Of a stretch of 64,000 nucleotides of DNA, positions 8,977 through 16,959 are shown one piece after another. This DNA comes from Flavobacterium sp. SLB02 (GTDB taxonomy: Bacteria > Bacteroidota > Bacteroidia > Flavobacteriales > Flavobacteriaceae): the NCBI RefSeq assembly GCF_009664855.1, contig NZ_CP045928.1, positions 4,589,186 through 4,653,185 on the forward strand, written 5' to 3'. Under the pieces are notes generated by a model. That model did no database searches, was not told the origin of the DNA, and saw nothing but the letters and a program-made list of their open reading frames with translations. A program made the translations under genes and the position numbers. Position 1 is the stretch's first letter, and each line of letters begins with the position of its first letter.

Positions 8977-11025
8977 ATGAAAAAAATACATACATTTTTA
9001 ATTCTTTTATTCCTGACTGGAATTATGCAAGCACAAAATCGTCCACAACCAAAACCAGGCCCTTCTCCAGTAGTCAATATCAAAAAACCACAAACTTTTG
9101 TTTTGGCAAACGGTATGAAAGTTTTAGTAGTTGAAAATCATAAACTACCACGAGTAAGTTTTAATTTAACCCTGAATAATGCTCCTTTTACAGAAGGGAA
9201 CAAAAAAGGTGTTGATGAATTAACCAGCAGCCTGATTGGTAACGGAACTCAAAAAACAACCAAAGAGGCTTTTAACGAAGAAATTGATTTTTACGGAGCA
9301 AGTATTAACTTTTCTTCAACAGGCGCTTATGCAAGTTCTCTTTCTAAATATTCAGGACGCGTTCTGGAACTTTTGGCAGAAGGTGCTTTACAACCGAATT
9401 TTACTCAAACTGAATTTGATAAAGAAAAAGCAAAATTAATCGAAGGGCTTAAAGCCGATGAAAAAAGCGTTCCGGCAATCGCAACAAGAGTTGTTGATGT
9501 TTTAGCTTTTGGAAAAAATCATCCTTCGGGAGAATTCCTTTCAGAAGAAACGGTAAAAAACGTAACACTTGCAGATGTTCAGGCAAATTATTCGACTTAT
9601 TTTGTTCCTGAAAATGCTTATTTGGTAATCATTGGTGATGTTAAATTTAAAGAAACAAAAGCAGCAGTAGAAAAACTTTTTGGCGGATGGAAAAAACAAG
9701 CAGCTCCAAAAAACACTTACCCTAATCCTGAGAATGTTTCTCAACTTCAAATTGATTTTGTAGACGTTCCTAATGCGGTACAATCTGAAATTTCATTGGT
9801 AAATACCGTGAATTTAAAAATGAGTGATCCTGATTTTTTCCCGGCCGTAATTGCCAATCAAATTTTAGGTGGAGATTTTAATAGTTACCTGAACATGAAT
9901 TTACGTGAGGAGCACGCTTGGACTTATGGCGCAAGTTCAAGTATTGGAGCAGGAAAATATGTTACTAAATTCAAGGCATCATCTGCTGTACGAAATACGG
10001 TTACGGATAGTGCTGTAGTTCAGTTTATAAAAGAAATTAAAAGAATCAGAACCGAAAGAGTTCCTCAGGAAGTTTTGAGAAATGTAAAAGCAGGATACAT
10101 TGGCCGCTTTGTAATGCAGGTCGAAAAACCACAAACTGTTGCCAGATATGCTTTAAACATTGAAACAGAAAATCTTCCAGCTGATTTTTATGAAAAATAC
10201 ATCCAGACTGTCAATAATGTTACAGCTGACGATATTTACCGTGTAGCCAACAAATATTTCCTATTAGATAATATGCGAATTGTAATTGCAGGAAAAGGTT
10301 CTGATGTAATTACTGGTTTAGAAAAACTTCAAATTCCGATTTTCTACTTTGATAAATACGGAAATCCTGTTGAAAAACCTGCGACCAAAAAAGAAGCTCC
10401 GGCAGGAATTACTGCCAAAACAGTTTTCGAAAATTACCTGAAAGCAATTGGTGGCGAAAAAGCAGTTGCTGCTGTAAAAACTTTAGCTATGACAGGAACA
10501 ACAACGGTTCCTCAGGCGCCGGGACCTTTAACTTTTACTTCTAAATTAGATTCGAAAGGAAAAATGATGGTTTCGCTTGCCATGGGAACTATGAATTTAA
10601 TGAAACAGGTTGTAAACGAAAAAGGTGCTTATATCGAGCAACAAGGTCAACGCAAAAATCTTGAAGGCGCAGATCTTGCCGACATGAAAGCCAGCGCTGC
10701 TCCTTTTGAGGAATTACAATTACAAAAAAGAACAGACTTAAAAGTAGAAGGAATCGAACCGATAAACGGCAGCGATGCTTATGTAATAAAAGATGGTAAA
10801 ACAACGTATTACTACGATGTAAAATCAGGTTTAAAAACAGCAAAAGGCAAAGTTCGCGAACAAGACGGAAAATCATCTTCTCAAATCACAAACTTCAACG
10901 ATTACAGAGAAGTAAAAGGTATTAAAGTTCCTTTTAATCTGGTTCAGAATGTAGGTTTTGAATTGGATATTAAAATGTCTGAGATCAAAATCAACGAAGG
11001 GGTTTCTGAGAAAGATTTTCTTTAG
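8977..11025 (+). CDS. M16 family protein, non-catalytic partner with C-terminal extension
   Basis: 682 residues with a signal peptide (MKKIHTFLILLFLTGIMQAQ). The M16 fold is clear (VLANGMKVLVVENHKLPRVS; LREEHAWTYGASSS, the R/Y substrate-binding motif near residue 310), but the zinc-motif position reads VDELTSSLIGNGTQ, with no HxxEH. From about residue 475 an added domain of some 200 residues (VFENYLKAIGGEKAVAAVKT, then GIKVPFNLVQ) resembles the beta-rich region of LolA-like outer-membrane lipoprotein carriers. It is transcribed with the catalytic M16 gene and ends at a strong terminator. Role: structural and substrate-binding partner (inference). Confidence 0.88.
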   Translation: MKKIHTFLILLFLTGIMQAQNRPQPKPGPSPVVNIKKPQTFVLANGMKVLVVENHKLPRVSFNLTLNNAPFTEGNKKGVDELTSSLIGNGTQKTTKEAFNEEIDFYGASINFSSTGAYASSLSKYSGRVLELLAEGALQPNFTQTEFDKEKAKLIEGLKADEKSVPAIATRVVDVLAFGKNHPSGEFLSEETVKNVTLADVQANYSTYFVPENAYLVIIGDVKFKETKAAVEKLFGGWKKQAAPKNTYPNPENVSQLQIDFVDVPNAVQSEISLVNTVNLKMSDPDFFPAVIANQILGGDFNSYLNMNLREEHAWTYGASSSIGAGKYVTKFKASSAVRNTVTDSAVVQFIKEIKRIRTERVPQEVLRNVKAGYIGRFVMQVEKPQTVARYALNIETENLPADFYEKYIQTVNNVTADDIYRVANKYFLLDNMRIVIAGKGSDVITGLEKLQIPIFYFDKYGNPVEKPATKKEAPAGITAKTVFENYLKAIGGEKAVAAVKTLAMTGTTTVPQAPGPLTFTSKLDSKGKMMVSLAMGTMNLMKQVVNEKGAYIEQQGQRKNLEGADLADMKASAAPFEELQLQKRTDLKVEGIEPINGSDAYVIKDGKTTYYYDVKSGLKTAKGKVREQDGKSSSQITNFNDYREVKGIKVPFNLVQNVGFELDIKMSEIKINEGVSEKDFL

Positions 11026-11060
11026 GAAGGTTCAAAGGTACAGAGGCTCAGAGGCGCAAT

Positions 11061-11074
11061 CCCGAAGCTTCGGG
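11061..11074. repeat. CCCGAAGCTTCGGG palindrome, copy 1
   Basis: A perfect 14-base palindrome. A second copy with the same flanks (AT before, ACT after) is at 35823-35836. It is a member of a dispersed intergenic family. Confidence 0.7.
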
Positions 11075-11098
11075 ACTGAGTTACTAAGATTCTTAGAG

Positions 11099-11137
11099 GC
11101 TTTGTCAAAGTTTTAAACTTTGACAAAGCTTTTTTTT
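11099..11137 (+). terminator. Terminator of the M16 operon
   Basis: A 15-bp perfect stem (GCTTTGTCAAAGTTT with its complement, 11099-11113 and 11115-11129) is followed by eight T. Half of the same word (CTTTGTCAAAGTTT) recurs near 4620, so the terminator is built from a dispersed repeat. Confidence 0.8.
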
Positions 11138-11173
11138 ACGCTCTATTTTGTCACTCTGAATCAATTACATTTC

Positions 11174-11196
11174 AAAAAAAAAAAAAAAAAAAAAAA
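11174..11196. repeat. Run of 23 A
   Basis: An uninterrupted A homopolymer between the M16 terminator and the stop of the convergent EamA gene. It is likely length-variable. Confidence 0.9.
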
Positions 11197-11213
11197 CATC
11201 TCACAATTAAAAG

Positions 11214-12089
11214 CTACTTCTTAGCCGATAAATACACTCCGATTAAAATAATAAATGCTCCAAAAAACTGAATTGGCGTTAGCATTTCGTTATCTAATAA
11301 TCCCCAAAAGAAAGCGACTATTGGGATTAAATAGGTTACTGATGTTGCAAATACGGGCGAAGACATTTGTATCAATTTAAAAAATACAACATTTGCGATT
11401 CCGGTTCCCAGAACTCCCAGAATCATTACAAAAAGAATAGAATGCTGGGTGACATCGATATTTATTCTTTGTGTAATATCTGTAAAACTCAAAATGATCA
11501 AAGCCGGCAGAAGCAAAACAGCAAAGTTTCCTGTTGTAATACTTACCGAATTCAGATCTGATAAATATTTCTTGATGAGATTGACATTGATGGCATAACA
11601 AAGCGTTGCAATAACAACCAAAACTACATAATAATAATTTTGCCCGGGATGAGCTGAGGCTCCGCTTAAAACCAATAACAAACAACCTATTAAACCCACA
11701 AAAACACCAAGAACCTGTCGTTTTTGAAACTGGATTCCAAAAGCAATTATTCCCAGAACTAAAGTATTTAAAGGTGTAAGCGAATTTAAAATAGCCACTA
11801 TCGAACTATCGACCTGGGTTTCGGCAATTGCAAAAAGAAAAGCGGGAGTAAAAGTTCCGAAAACAGAAGTTATGGCTACAAATTTCCATTGGCGGCGCGA
11901 AATTTTCTTTAGACTATTAAACCCAAAAATCAGTAAAAACAGGGCCGCAAAAATAATTCGGAATGAACCTACCTGAATCGCCGTTAAACCAACGAGGCCT
12001 CTTTTTATTAAAGTAAAAGAACTTCCCCAAATAAGCGAAAGAACAAATAAATAAGCCCACTTTAATTGCTTTGCATCCATAAATACCAT
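11214..12089 (-). CDS. EamA/DMT family inner-membrane transporter
   Basis: Up to 291 residues with ten hydrophobic helices in two EamA repeats; each has the WGSSFTLIKRG-type or YLIPIVAFFWG signature (DMT superfamily, RhaT/YdcZ-like). The start at 12089 gives MVF; a second ATG three codons in, at 12080, gives MDAKQLKWAYL and is equally plausible. Drug/metabolite exporters of this family move small metabolites or amino acids; the substrate cannot be inferred. It is monocistronic and divergent from the metal-binding lipoprotein gene. Confidence 0.88.
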   Translation of the reverse strand: MVFMDAKQLKWAYLFVLSLIWGSSFTLIKRGLVGLTAIQVGSFRIIFAALFLLIFGFNSLKKISRRQWKFVAITSVFGTFTPAFLFAIAETQVDSSIVAILNSLTPLNTLVLGIIAFGIQFQKRQVLGVFVGLIGCLLLVLSGASAHPGQNYYYVVLVVIATLCYAINVNLIKKYLSDLNSVSITTGNFAVLLLPALIILSFTDITQRINIDVTQHSILFVMILGVLGTGIANVVFFKLIQMSSPVFATSVTYLIPIVAFFWGLLDNEMLTPIQFFGAFIILIGVYLSAKK

Positions 12090-12183
12090 TTTGATGCAAA
12101 TTTGTAATAAATTTATGAACTGACCTCTTCCTTTTTACTAATTTTGAAAGGAATACAACTTATCAATTTAAAAATCATATATA

Positions 12184-12561
12184 ATGAAATTTACAAAGAT
12201 CATAGCCGCTTTCGCCATCGCGAGTTTAGTATTAGTAAGCTGCAAAAAAGAAGAAGATAAAAACCTTGCCAATATAAAACCCTTAAACACAGCTGTAAAA
12301 GAACACAAAGCAATTGCTGCTGAAAATGTACAAACGGCAAGTTTCGAAATAGAAGGAATGACTTGCGCTATGGGATGTGCCAAAACAATCGAAAAAGAAT
12401 TATCTAATTTAGACGGTGTTGAAAAAGCTACAGTAGATTTCGATAAAAAAACAGCTACTGTTGTATTTGACAAAACAGTTCAAAATCAAGACAGCTTCAC
12501 AAAAGTAGTTGAGGCAACCGGAGACGGAAAAACCTATAAAGTTCTGAATACCAAATCTTAA
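12184..12561 (+). CDS. Heavy-metal-associated (HMA) domain lipoprotein
   Basis: 125 residues. Signal peptide with lipobox ending LVLVSC (Cys about residue 21), so it is probably a periplasmic or outer-membrane lipoprotein. The HMA ferredoxin-like domain covers about residues 55-120. The metal loop reads MTCAMGCAKTIE: the two cysteines are CxxxC (CAMGC) rather than the CxxC of copper chaperones such as CopZ, with Met residues beside them. It probably binds Cu(I) or a similar ion, but the altered loop makes the metal uncertain. No P-type ATPase is nearby. A -7-like box TAATTTTG is at 12139-12146. Confidence 0.85.
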   Translation: MKFTKIIAAFAIASLVLVSCKKEEDKNLANIKPLNTAVKEHKAIAAENVQTASFEIEGMTCAMGCAKTIEKELSNLDGVEKATVDFDKKTATVVFDKTVQNQDSFTKVVEATGDGKTYKVLNTKS

Positions 12562-12669
12562 AAAATTAAATTCCAATATTTAAAAAAAATCCAATATTTT
12601 AAAATTCCAAATTCCAATAGCAATCGGTATTTCGATTTGGCATTTTTCTTAAAGTGATATTAATTTCAA

Positions 12670-12717
12670 GACATAAAAAAAGGGCGTTTATAAAACTAAA
12701 CGCCCTTTTTTTATGTC
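12670..12717. terminator. Bidirectional terminator between HMA gene and gldD
   Basis: A perfect 21-bp stem with a six-base loop, GC core AGGGCGTTTA, with A-run and T-run arms; it can end transcripts from either side. Confidence 0.9.
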
Positions 12718-12725
12718 TTCTTTAT

Positions 12726-13286
12726 TTACTTCCACTTCAAAGTTTCCATTAATCTTTGCATGTCATTTTTGATATAACTCGCCGCCGGCATAATTGAATC
12801 AAAGTTTGGCTTAGCATAAAAATAAACGGATCCTGTTATAAAATGCTTTGTACTATCGGTAAGGTAAAACTGAGAGTTTGTAGCCGCATTTCCGTCAACT
12901 TGGTAAAACATACCATAAACCTTTTTTTGAGGGTTTAAATAGGGTTGTTCTAATATATCATCGGCTTTAATTACGTGTTCGTAGGTAAGTTTCTGAGCAT
13001 CTTTCAGCAATTTCTCAATATTGCCGTTTACAGGTTTGTAGGTAAGGTAAATTGTTGCTTTCATTTTAGGATAGGTAATCGCAAATCCGCAATCTTTCTC
13101 ACCTTTTATTACAGCCCCTTCGTTCATATCAAAGGCAAACGGACAATTGTTTTCAAAACTAACATATTTTGCTTCCGGATAATCTAAACGAAGAAAACCT
13201 GATGGCTTAGGCACCACATCATCTTTACAACTTAAAACAGTCAATGCCAGTAAAATTGTTGCTATCGAAATTGTTTTTTTAAACAT
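12726..13286 (-). CDS. gldD: Gliding motility lipoprotein GldD
   Basis: 186 residues. Signal peptide with lipobox (LALTVLSC, Cys about residue 20), then the GldD body: PKPSGFLRLDYPEAKY near residue 27 and an FENNCPFAFD/GEKDCGFAITYP cysteine pair near residues 49 and 66. GldD is an essential envelope component of Bacteroidota gliding and type IX secretion. Its start follows the gldE stop with no gap, so the two are translationally coupled. It is last in the mutY-ssb-gldE-gldD operon, the order known from F. johnsoniae. Confidence 0.95.
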   Translation of the reverse strand: MFKKTISIATILLALTVLSCKDDVVPKPSGFLRLDYPEAKYVSFENNCPFAFDMNEGAVIKGEKDCGFAITYPKMKATIYLTYKPVNGNIEKLLKDAQKLTYEHVIKADDILEQPYLNPQKKVYGMFYQVDGNAATNSQFYLTDSTKHFITGSVYFYAKPNFDSIMPAASYIKNDMQRLMETLKWK

Positions 13287-14582
13287 TTAATCTATTGTTA
13301 CTTTTATTTGTTTAACACGCTTTTTATCGACTGTTTCTATCGTAAAGACACAATTTTCAAAAGCTACTTTTTGATCTTTTTTAGGGAAATTACCCAAAAT
13401 TTCTAAAATAAATCCGGCTAACGTTTCTGCCTCACCTTTGTGAGATTCAAAAACATCTTCATTAACATCTACGATTCTGTAAAAATCTTTCATGTTAATT
13501 TTTCCTTCAAAAAGAAAATTCTTTTCATCGATTTGAGAGAAATTCAAATTCTCATCATCAAACTCATCGCTTATATCCCCTACTATTTCTTCAATAACAT
13601 CCTCCAGAGAGACTAATCCTGATGTTCCGCCATATTCATCAACTACAATTGCCAAATGGCTTTTAAGACTCTGAAAATCCTTTAATAGATTGTCGAGTTT
13701 TTTATTCTCAGGAACAAAAAATGCTTCTCTTACCAAAGAAGTCCAATCGAACTCATCATTATCAATATGAGGCAGTAAATCCTTAACGAATAAAACTCCT
13801 TCAATCTGATCGATATTATCCCTGTAAACCGGAATTCTTGAAAATCCTTTTTCGATTATTTTTGGACAAATTACTGAAAATGGCTCCGATATTTCTAACG
13901 CAAAAATATCAATCCTCGGGCTCATTACTTGTTTTGTATCGGTATTTCCAAAAGAAACAATTCCTTCCAGGATTTTCTGTTCTTCGCTTGATGTACCTTC
14001 AGAATCTGTAAGCTCTAAGGCTTGCGAAAGCTGATTTATCGAAAAACTATTTTTTTGTTTCCCTAGTTTGTTGTGCAAATATAGCGTAACACTGCGCATA
14101 GGCAAACTTATTGGCGATAGTAATGTATCTAAAATAGCGATTGGATATGCAACGCGTTTTGCGAATTTTATATTGTTGCGGCTGGCGTAAACTTTAGGCA
14201 AAACTTCTCCAAACAATAAGATAAGAAAAGTAACCAGAATGATTTCGAGTATAAACTTAAAGACCGGAGAACTTACATTCGCAAAAATATTTTGTCCTAT
14301 AAAAGAGAACAAAATAACAACTCCAATATTAAAAAAATTATTGGCTACTAATAAGGTGGCTAAAAGTTTTTTGGGTTTATCTAAAAGATTCGAAATAATT
14401 TTCCCTCTTGGATTATTTTCCTGCAATGTTTCGTCAATGTCTTTTTGAGATAAAGAAAAAAGCGCTACTTCGGCACCTGAAACAATTGCCGAAAGAAACA
14501 GCAAAATAAATATTCCGACAAAACCAATGATTAAATTGATGTCTAAAGTGGTATTAAAAAATAAACTGGGCTCCGGGTCCAA
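13287..14582 (-). CDS. gldE: Gliding motility-associated protein GldE
   Basis: 431 residues. A DUF21/CNNM-type membrane domain (about residues 15-190, three or four helices) begins after a short N-terminus and includes SGAEVALFSLSQKD. It is followed by a CBS pair (about 205-335; VMSPRIDIFALE and SHLAIVVDEYGGTSGLVSLEDV) and a CorC/HlyC transporter-associated domain (about 345-430). The general family is HlyC/CorC (TlyC-like); adjacency to gldD identifies it as GldE. Role: inner-membrane protein tied to gliding, possibly a Mg/Co efflux-like transporter. Confidence 0.95.
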   Translation of the reverse strand: MDPEPSLFFNTTLDINLIIGFVGIFILLFLSAIVSGAEVALFSLSQKDIDETLQENNPRGKIISNLLDKPKKLLATLLVANNFFNIGVVILFSFIGQNIFANVSSPVFKFILEIILVTFLILLFGEVLPKVYASRNNIKFAKRVAYPIAILDTLLSPISLPMRSVTLYLHNKLGKQKNSFSINQLSQALELTDSEGTSSEEQKILEGIVSFGNTDTKQVMSPRIDIFALEISEPFSVICPKIIEKGFSRIPVYRDNIDQIEGVLFVKDLLPHIDNDEFDWTSLVREAFFVPENKKLDNLLKDFQSLKSHLAIVVDEYGGTSGLVSLEDVIEEIVGDISDEFDDENLNFSQIDEKNFLFEGKINMKDFYRIVDVNEDVFESHKGEAETLAGFILEILGNFPKKDQKVAFENCVFTIETVDKKRVKQIKVTID

Positions 14583-14605
14583 ATTAAAAAAGATTAGTTA
14601 AACAA

Positions 14606-15046
14606 TCAAAAAGGTAAGTCATTTATAGGCAAACCTTCATTTGTCGCATCAAAGTTAGTGTTTTTTGCTGGTTCTGATTCCTGCTGCGGTTTATGATTTC
14701 CAGTTTCTTTTTTGGTCGTCAGGAAAGTAAACTCGGTCACCTGAATCTCAGTGGTATATTTTGTAGTACCATCCTCAGCTTGCCACTGGCGTGATTTTAT
14801 ACGCCCTTCTATATAGATTTTATCTCCTTTAGAAAGGTATTTTTCGCAAATTTCGGCGGCTTTATTGCGTACAACTAAATTATGCCACTCTGTTGAAGTT
14901 ATTTTTTCATTGGTCGTTTTATTGATATAAACCTCATTTGTAGCCAATTGAAAACGACCTATACAGTTTCCGCCATCAAAATAATGCATTTTCACATCAT
15001 CGCCTAAATGGCCAATTAGCATCACTTTATTTAATGTTCCATTCAT
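14606..15046 (-). CDS. ssb: Single-stranded DNA-binding protein
   Basis: 146 residues from ATG 15046 (MNGTLNKVMLIGHLGDDVKM), the normal SSB N-terminus; an upstream in-frame ATG at 15079 would add 11 unrelated residues and is rejected. An OB fold fills about residues 1-105 (STEWHNLVVRNKAAE; KGDKIYIEGRIKSRQW; YTTEIQV). A short disordered tail ends in the acidic tip INDLPF, the C-terminal peptide that recruits repair and replication partners. It lies in an operon 37 bases after mutY and 23 before gldE. Confidence 0.96.
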   Translation of the reverse strand: MNGTLNKVMLIGHLGDDVKMHYFDGGNCIGRFQLATNEVYINKTTNEKITSTEWHNLVVRNKAAEICEKYLSKGDKIYIEGRIKSRQWQAEDGTTKYTTEIQVTEFTFLTTKKETGNHKPQQESEPAKNTNFDATNEGLPINDLPF

Positions 15047-15083
15047 AATTTTACAGTGGTATTTATCCCAAAGATACATTTTT

Positions 15084-16130
15084 TTAGCAATTTATTTCTT
15101 GCTTTTCTATAAAATTATAAATCACTACAGGAAAAGGAAAAGTTTTTAATTCACTGGAATTCAATCCGTTTTCGATTATTTCTGCAATTTTAACCTTCCA
15201 AAACTGAATATGAAGATGTTGATGCGAAAGTTTATGCACAACAGTAGTTTCATTACATCCTTCCATACCTAATATAGTATAAGAAGGAAAAACATCATTT
15301 ACGACAGCTTTTGAAACCACATCAAAATCAACAATTTCTGCAGTTTCAAAAAGAGGAAACTCATATAAATTATGCCAGATACCTTTGGCGGTTCTTTTCT
15401 GAATTAAGGTATTGCCTAAAACATCTTCTAGTATTAAATAATTAAAGAAGCGATTGGTCACTTTAAGTTTTTTTGATTTTACCGGTAAAACCGATACTTT
15501 CTTTTTTTGGAGTGCAACACAACTATCATTAAAAACACATATAGAACAATCCGGACTTTTAGGCACGCATTGCAAAGCACCAAACTCCATTATTGCCTGA
15601 TTAAAACTTGCAGGATCATCTTTTGGCATTAATTCGTAAGCGAGCTCCGTAAATTCTTTTTTTGTTGCAGGAAGAGAAATATCAGATTCGATATCAAAAT
15701 AACGCGAAAGTACACGAAACACATTTCCGTCGACTACGGGAACAGCTTCATTATAAGAAAAAGAAGCAATTGCCGCTGCGGTATATTCACCAACACCTTT
15801 TAATTTTAAAAGATCTTTATAGTTCCCGGGAAAAACTCCATTAAGGTCATTTGAAACAAATTGAGCCGTTTTATGCAAATTTCTGGCGCGGGAATAATAC
15901 CCTAATCCCTGCCAAAGTTTCAAAACCTGCTCTTCTGAGGCATTTGCCAAATCAAATACAGTAGGAAATTCCTCCGTAAAAGCAAAAAAATACGGCGTTC
16001 CCTGCGCAACTCTAGTCTGTTGCAACATAATTTCTGAGAGCCAAATATGGTATGGATTGGCCGTTTTTCGCCATGGCAAATCACGTTTGTTTTGTAAATA
16101 CCATTTTATCAATATGTTAGAAAAATTCAT
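15084..16130 (-). CDS. mutY: A/G-specific adenine DNA glycosylase MutY
   Basis: 348 residues from ATG 16130 (MNFSNILIKWYLQNKRDLPW). A start at 16151 would add seven residues; the shorter form matches the family start. Helix-hairpin-helix with the catalytic Asp: LKLKGVGEYTAAAIASFS then PVVDGN (about residues 105-135). The 4Fe-4S ligands C-x6-C-x2-C-x5-C are in QCVPKSPDCSICVFNDSC (about residues 185-202). The C-terminal NUDIX-like domain reads 8-oxoG. It removes A opposite 8-oxoG. First gene of mutY-ssb-gldE-gldD; divergent from the HU gene. Confidence 0.96.
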   Translation of the reverse strand: MNFSNILIKWYLQNKRDLPWRKTANPYHIWLSEIMLQQTRVAQGTPYFFAFTEEFPTVFDLANASEEQVLKLWQGLGYYSRARNLHKTAQFVSNDLNGVFPGNYKDLLKLKGVGEYTAAAIASFSYNEAVPVVDGNVFRVLSRYFDIESDISLPATKKEFTELAYELMPKDDPASFNQAIMEFGALQCVPKSPDCSICVFNDSCVALQKKKVSVLPVKSKKLKVTNRFFNYLILEDVLGNTLIQKRTAKGIWHNLYEFPLFETAEIVDFDVVSKAVVNDVFPSYTILGMEGCNETTVVHKLSHQHLHIQFWKVKIAEIIENGLNSSELKTFPFPVVIYNFIEKQEINC

Positions 16131-16189
16131 TGCAAAATACTTAGAATACAAAAGTAAATGTTTATGTAATTAAAATTTAACGAATTAGC

Positions 16190-16221
16190 TTGATTAATTA
16201 TTTTTTTAATTCCTATATTTG
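16190..16221 (+). promoter_or_regulatory. Consensus flavobacterial promoter of the HU gene
   Basis: TTG (16190-16192), a 21-base spacer and TATATTTG (16214-16221) fit TTG/TAnnTTTG. The ATG is at 16271, giving a leader of about 45 bases. Confidence 0.75.
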
Positions 16222-16270
16222 CAAACTCAAAAAAATAGTACACCATTTATAAAATAAAATAGGAAAGAAA

Positions 16271-16561
16271 ATGACGAAAGCAGATATCGTAGCGAAAATT
16301 TCAGAGAAACTAGGTCTTGAAAAAGGAGATGTTCAAGCAACAGTAGAAACTTTTATGGAAGAAGTTAAAACTTCACTAGAAACTGGAGACAATGTTTACC
16401 TAAGAGGATTTGGTAGTTTTATCGTAAAAACCAGAGCTGAAAAAACAGGTAGAAACATTTCTAAAAACACCACTATCAAGATTCCAGCACACAACATTCC
16501 TGCGTTTAAACCTGCAAAAGTTTTTGTAGAAGGAGTAAAAACAAATAACGAAGCAAAATAA
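16271..16561 (+). CDS. hup: HU-type nucleoid DNA-binding protein
   Basis: 96 residues, the usual HU/IHF length. It has MTKADIVAKISEKLGLEKGD at the start, GFGSF in the turn and the GRNISKNTTIKIPAHNIPAFKPA arm, with the intercalating Pro in the PAHNIPAF region. It binds and bends DNA as a dimer. A strong promoter precedes it, and a 30-residue basic protein gene follows after 31 bases. HU or IHF subunit cannot be told apart here; the Lys/Asn-ended tail is ordinary HU. Confidence 0.93.
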   Translation: MTKADIVAKISEKLGLEKGDVQATVETFMEEVKTSLETGDNVYLRGFGSFIVKTRAEKTGRNISKNTTIKIPAHNIPAFKPAKVFVEGVKTNNEAK

Positions 16562-16592
16562 TACTATTAATTAATCATAAAATCGACACGAT

Positions 16593-16685
16593 ATGCCAAG
16601 TGGTAAAAAAAGAAAGAGACATAAGGTAGCTACGCACAAAAGAAAAAAAAGAGCGAGAGCTAACCGTCACAAAAAGAAAAAGTAG
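16593..16685 (+). CDS. Very small, very basic protein next to HU (ribosomal-like)
   Basis: 30 residues starting MPSGKKRKRHKVATHKRKKR and ending in four Lys; 17 are Lys or Arg and 3 are His. It is too short for ordinary ORF calling, but the start, composition and the terminator overlapping its stop codon support a real gene. It lies 31 bases after the HU gene and is probably co-transcribed. The composition is that of a ribosomal protein buried in rRNA, comparable to bTHX, though the sequence is not the bTHX one (no MGKGDRRT-type start). I believe closely similar ORFs are common in Bacteroidota; that is memory, not a search. Confidence 0.75.
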   Translation: MPSGKKRKRHKVATHKRKKRARANRHKKKK

Positions 16686-16702
16686 TTTTAAACTACTTTT
16701 TT
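16677..16702 (+). terminator. Terminator overlapping the stop codon of the small basic gene
   Basis: AAAAAGTAGTTT and its complement AAACTACTTTTT form a 12-bp stem with a T-rich tail; the TAG stop lies inside the left arm. Confidence 0.75.
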
Positions 16703-16959
16703 CTTTTTAAAAGTTCATTGAAATTGAAAAAAAGATGAAAGAAAAAAGAAAATAGAATATAGACGTAAAAATCTATCTTCGTTGCTCTATTTTCTATTAA
16801 TCTTCTTTTTCCCCGGGTTCAATACCTGTTAAAAAATATTGTTTAATCCATCTGTAGATAAGATTTTAGATCTTAGACATTAGATTTTAGATTTTTTTTT
16901 GAATCTATGCTCTTCTCTCTATACTCTATTTTCTGAAAAAACAGATAAAAATTTACAGT

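Noticed and set aside
12168..12473. Minus-strand ORF opposite the HMA lipoprotein
   Set aside because: Shadow frame of a gene with clear signal peptide and HMA domain; no motif of its own.
15047..15079. Upstream start for SSB
   Set aside because: Eleven extra residues precede the conserved MNGTLNKVMLIG start and have no match to the family.
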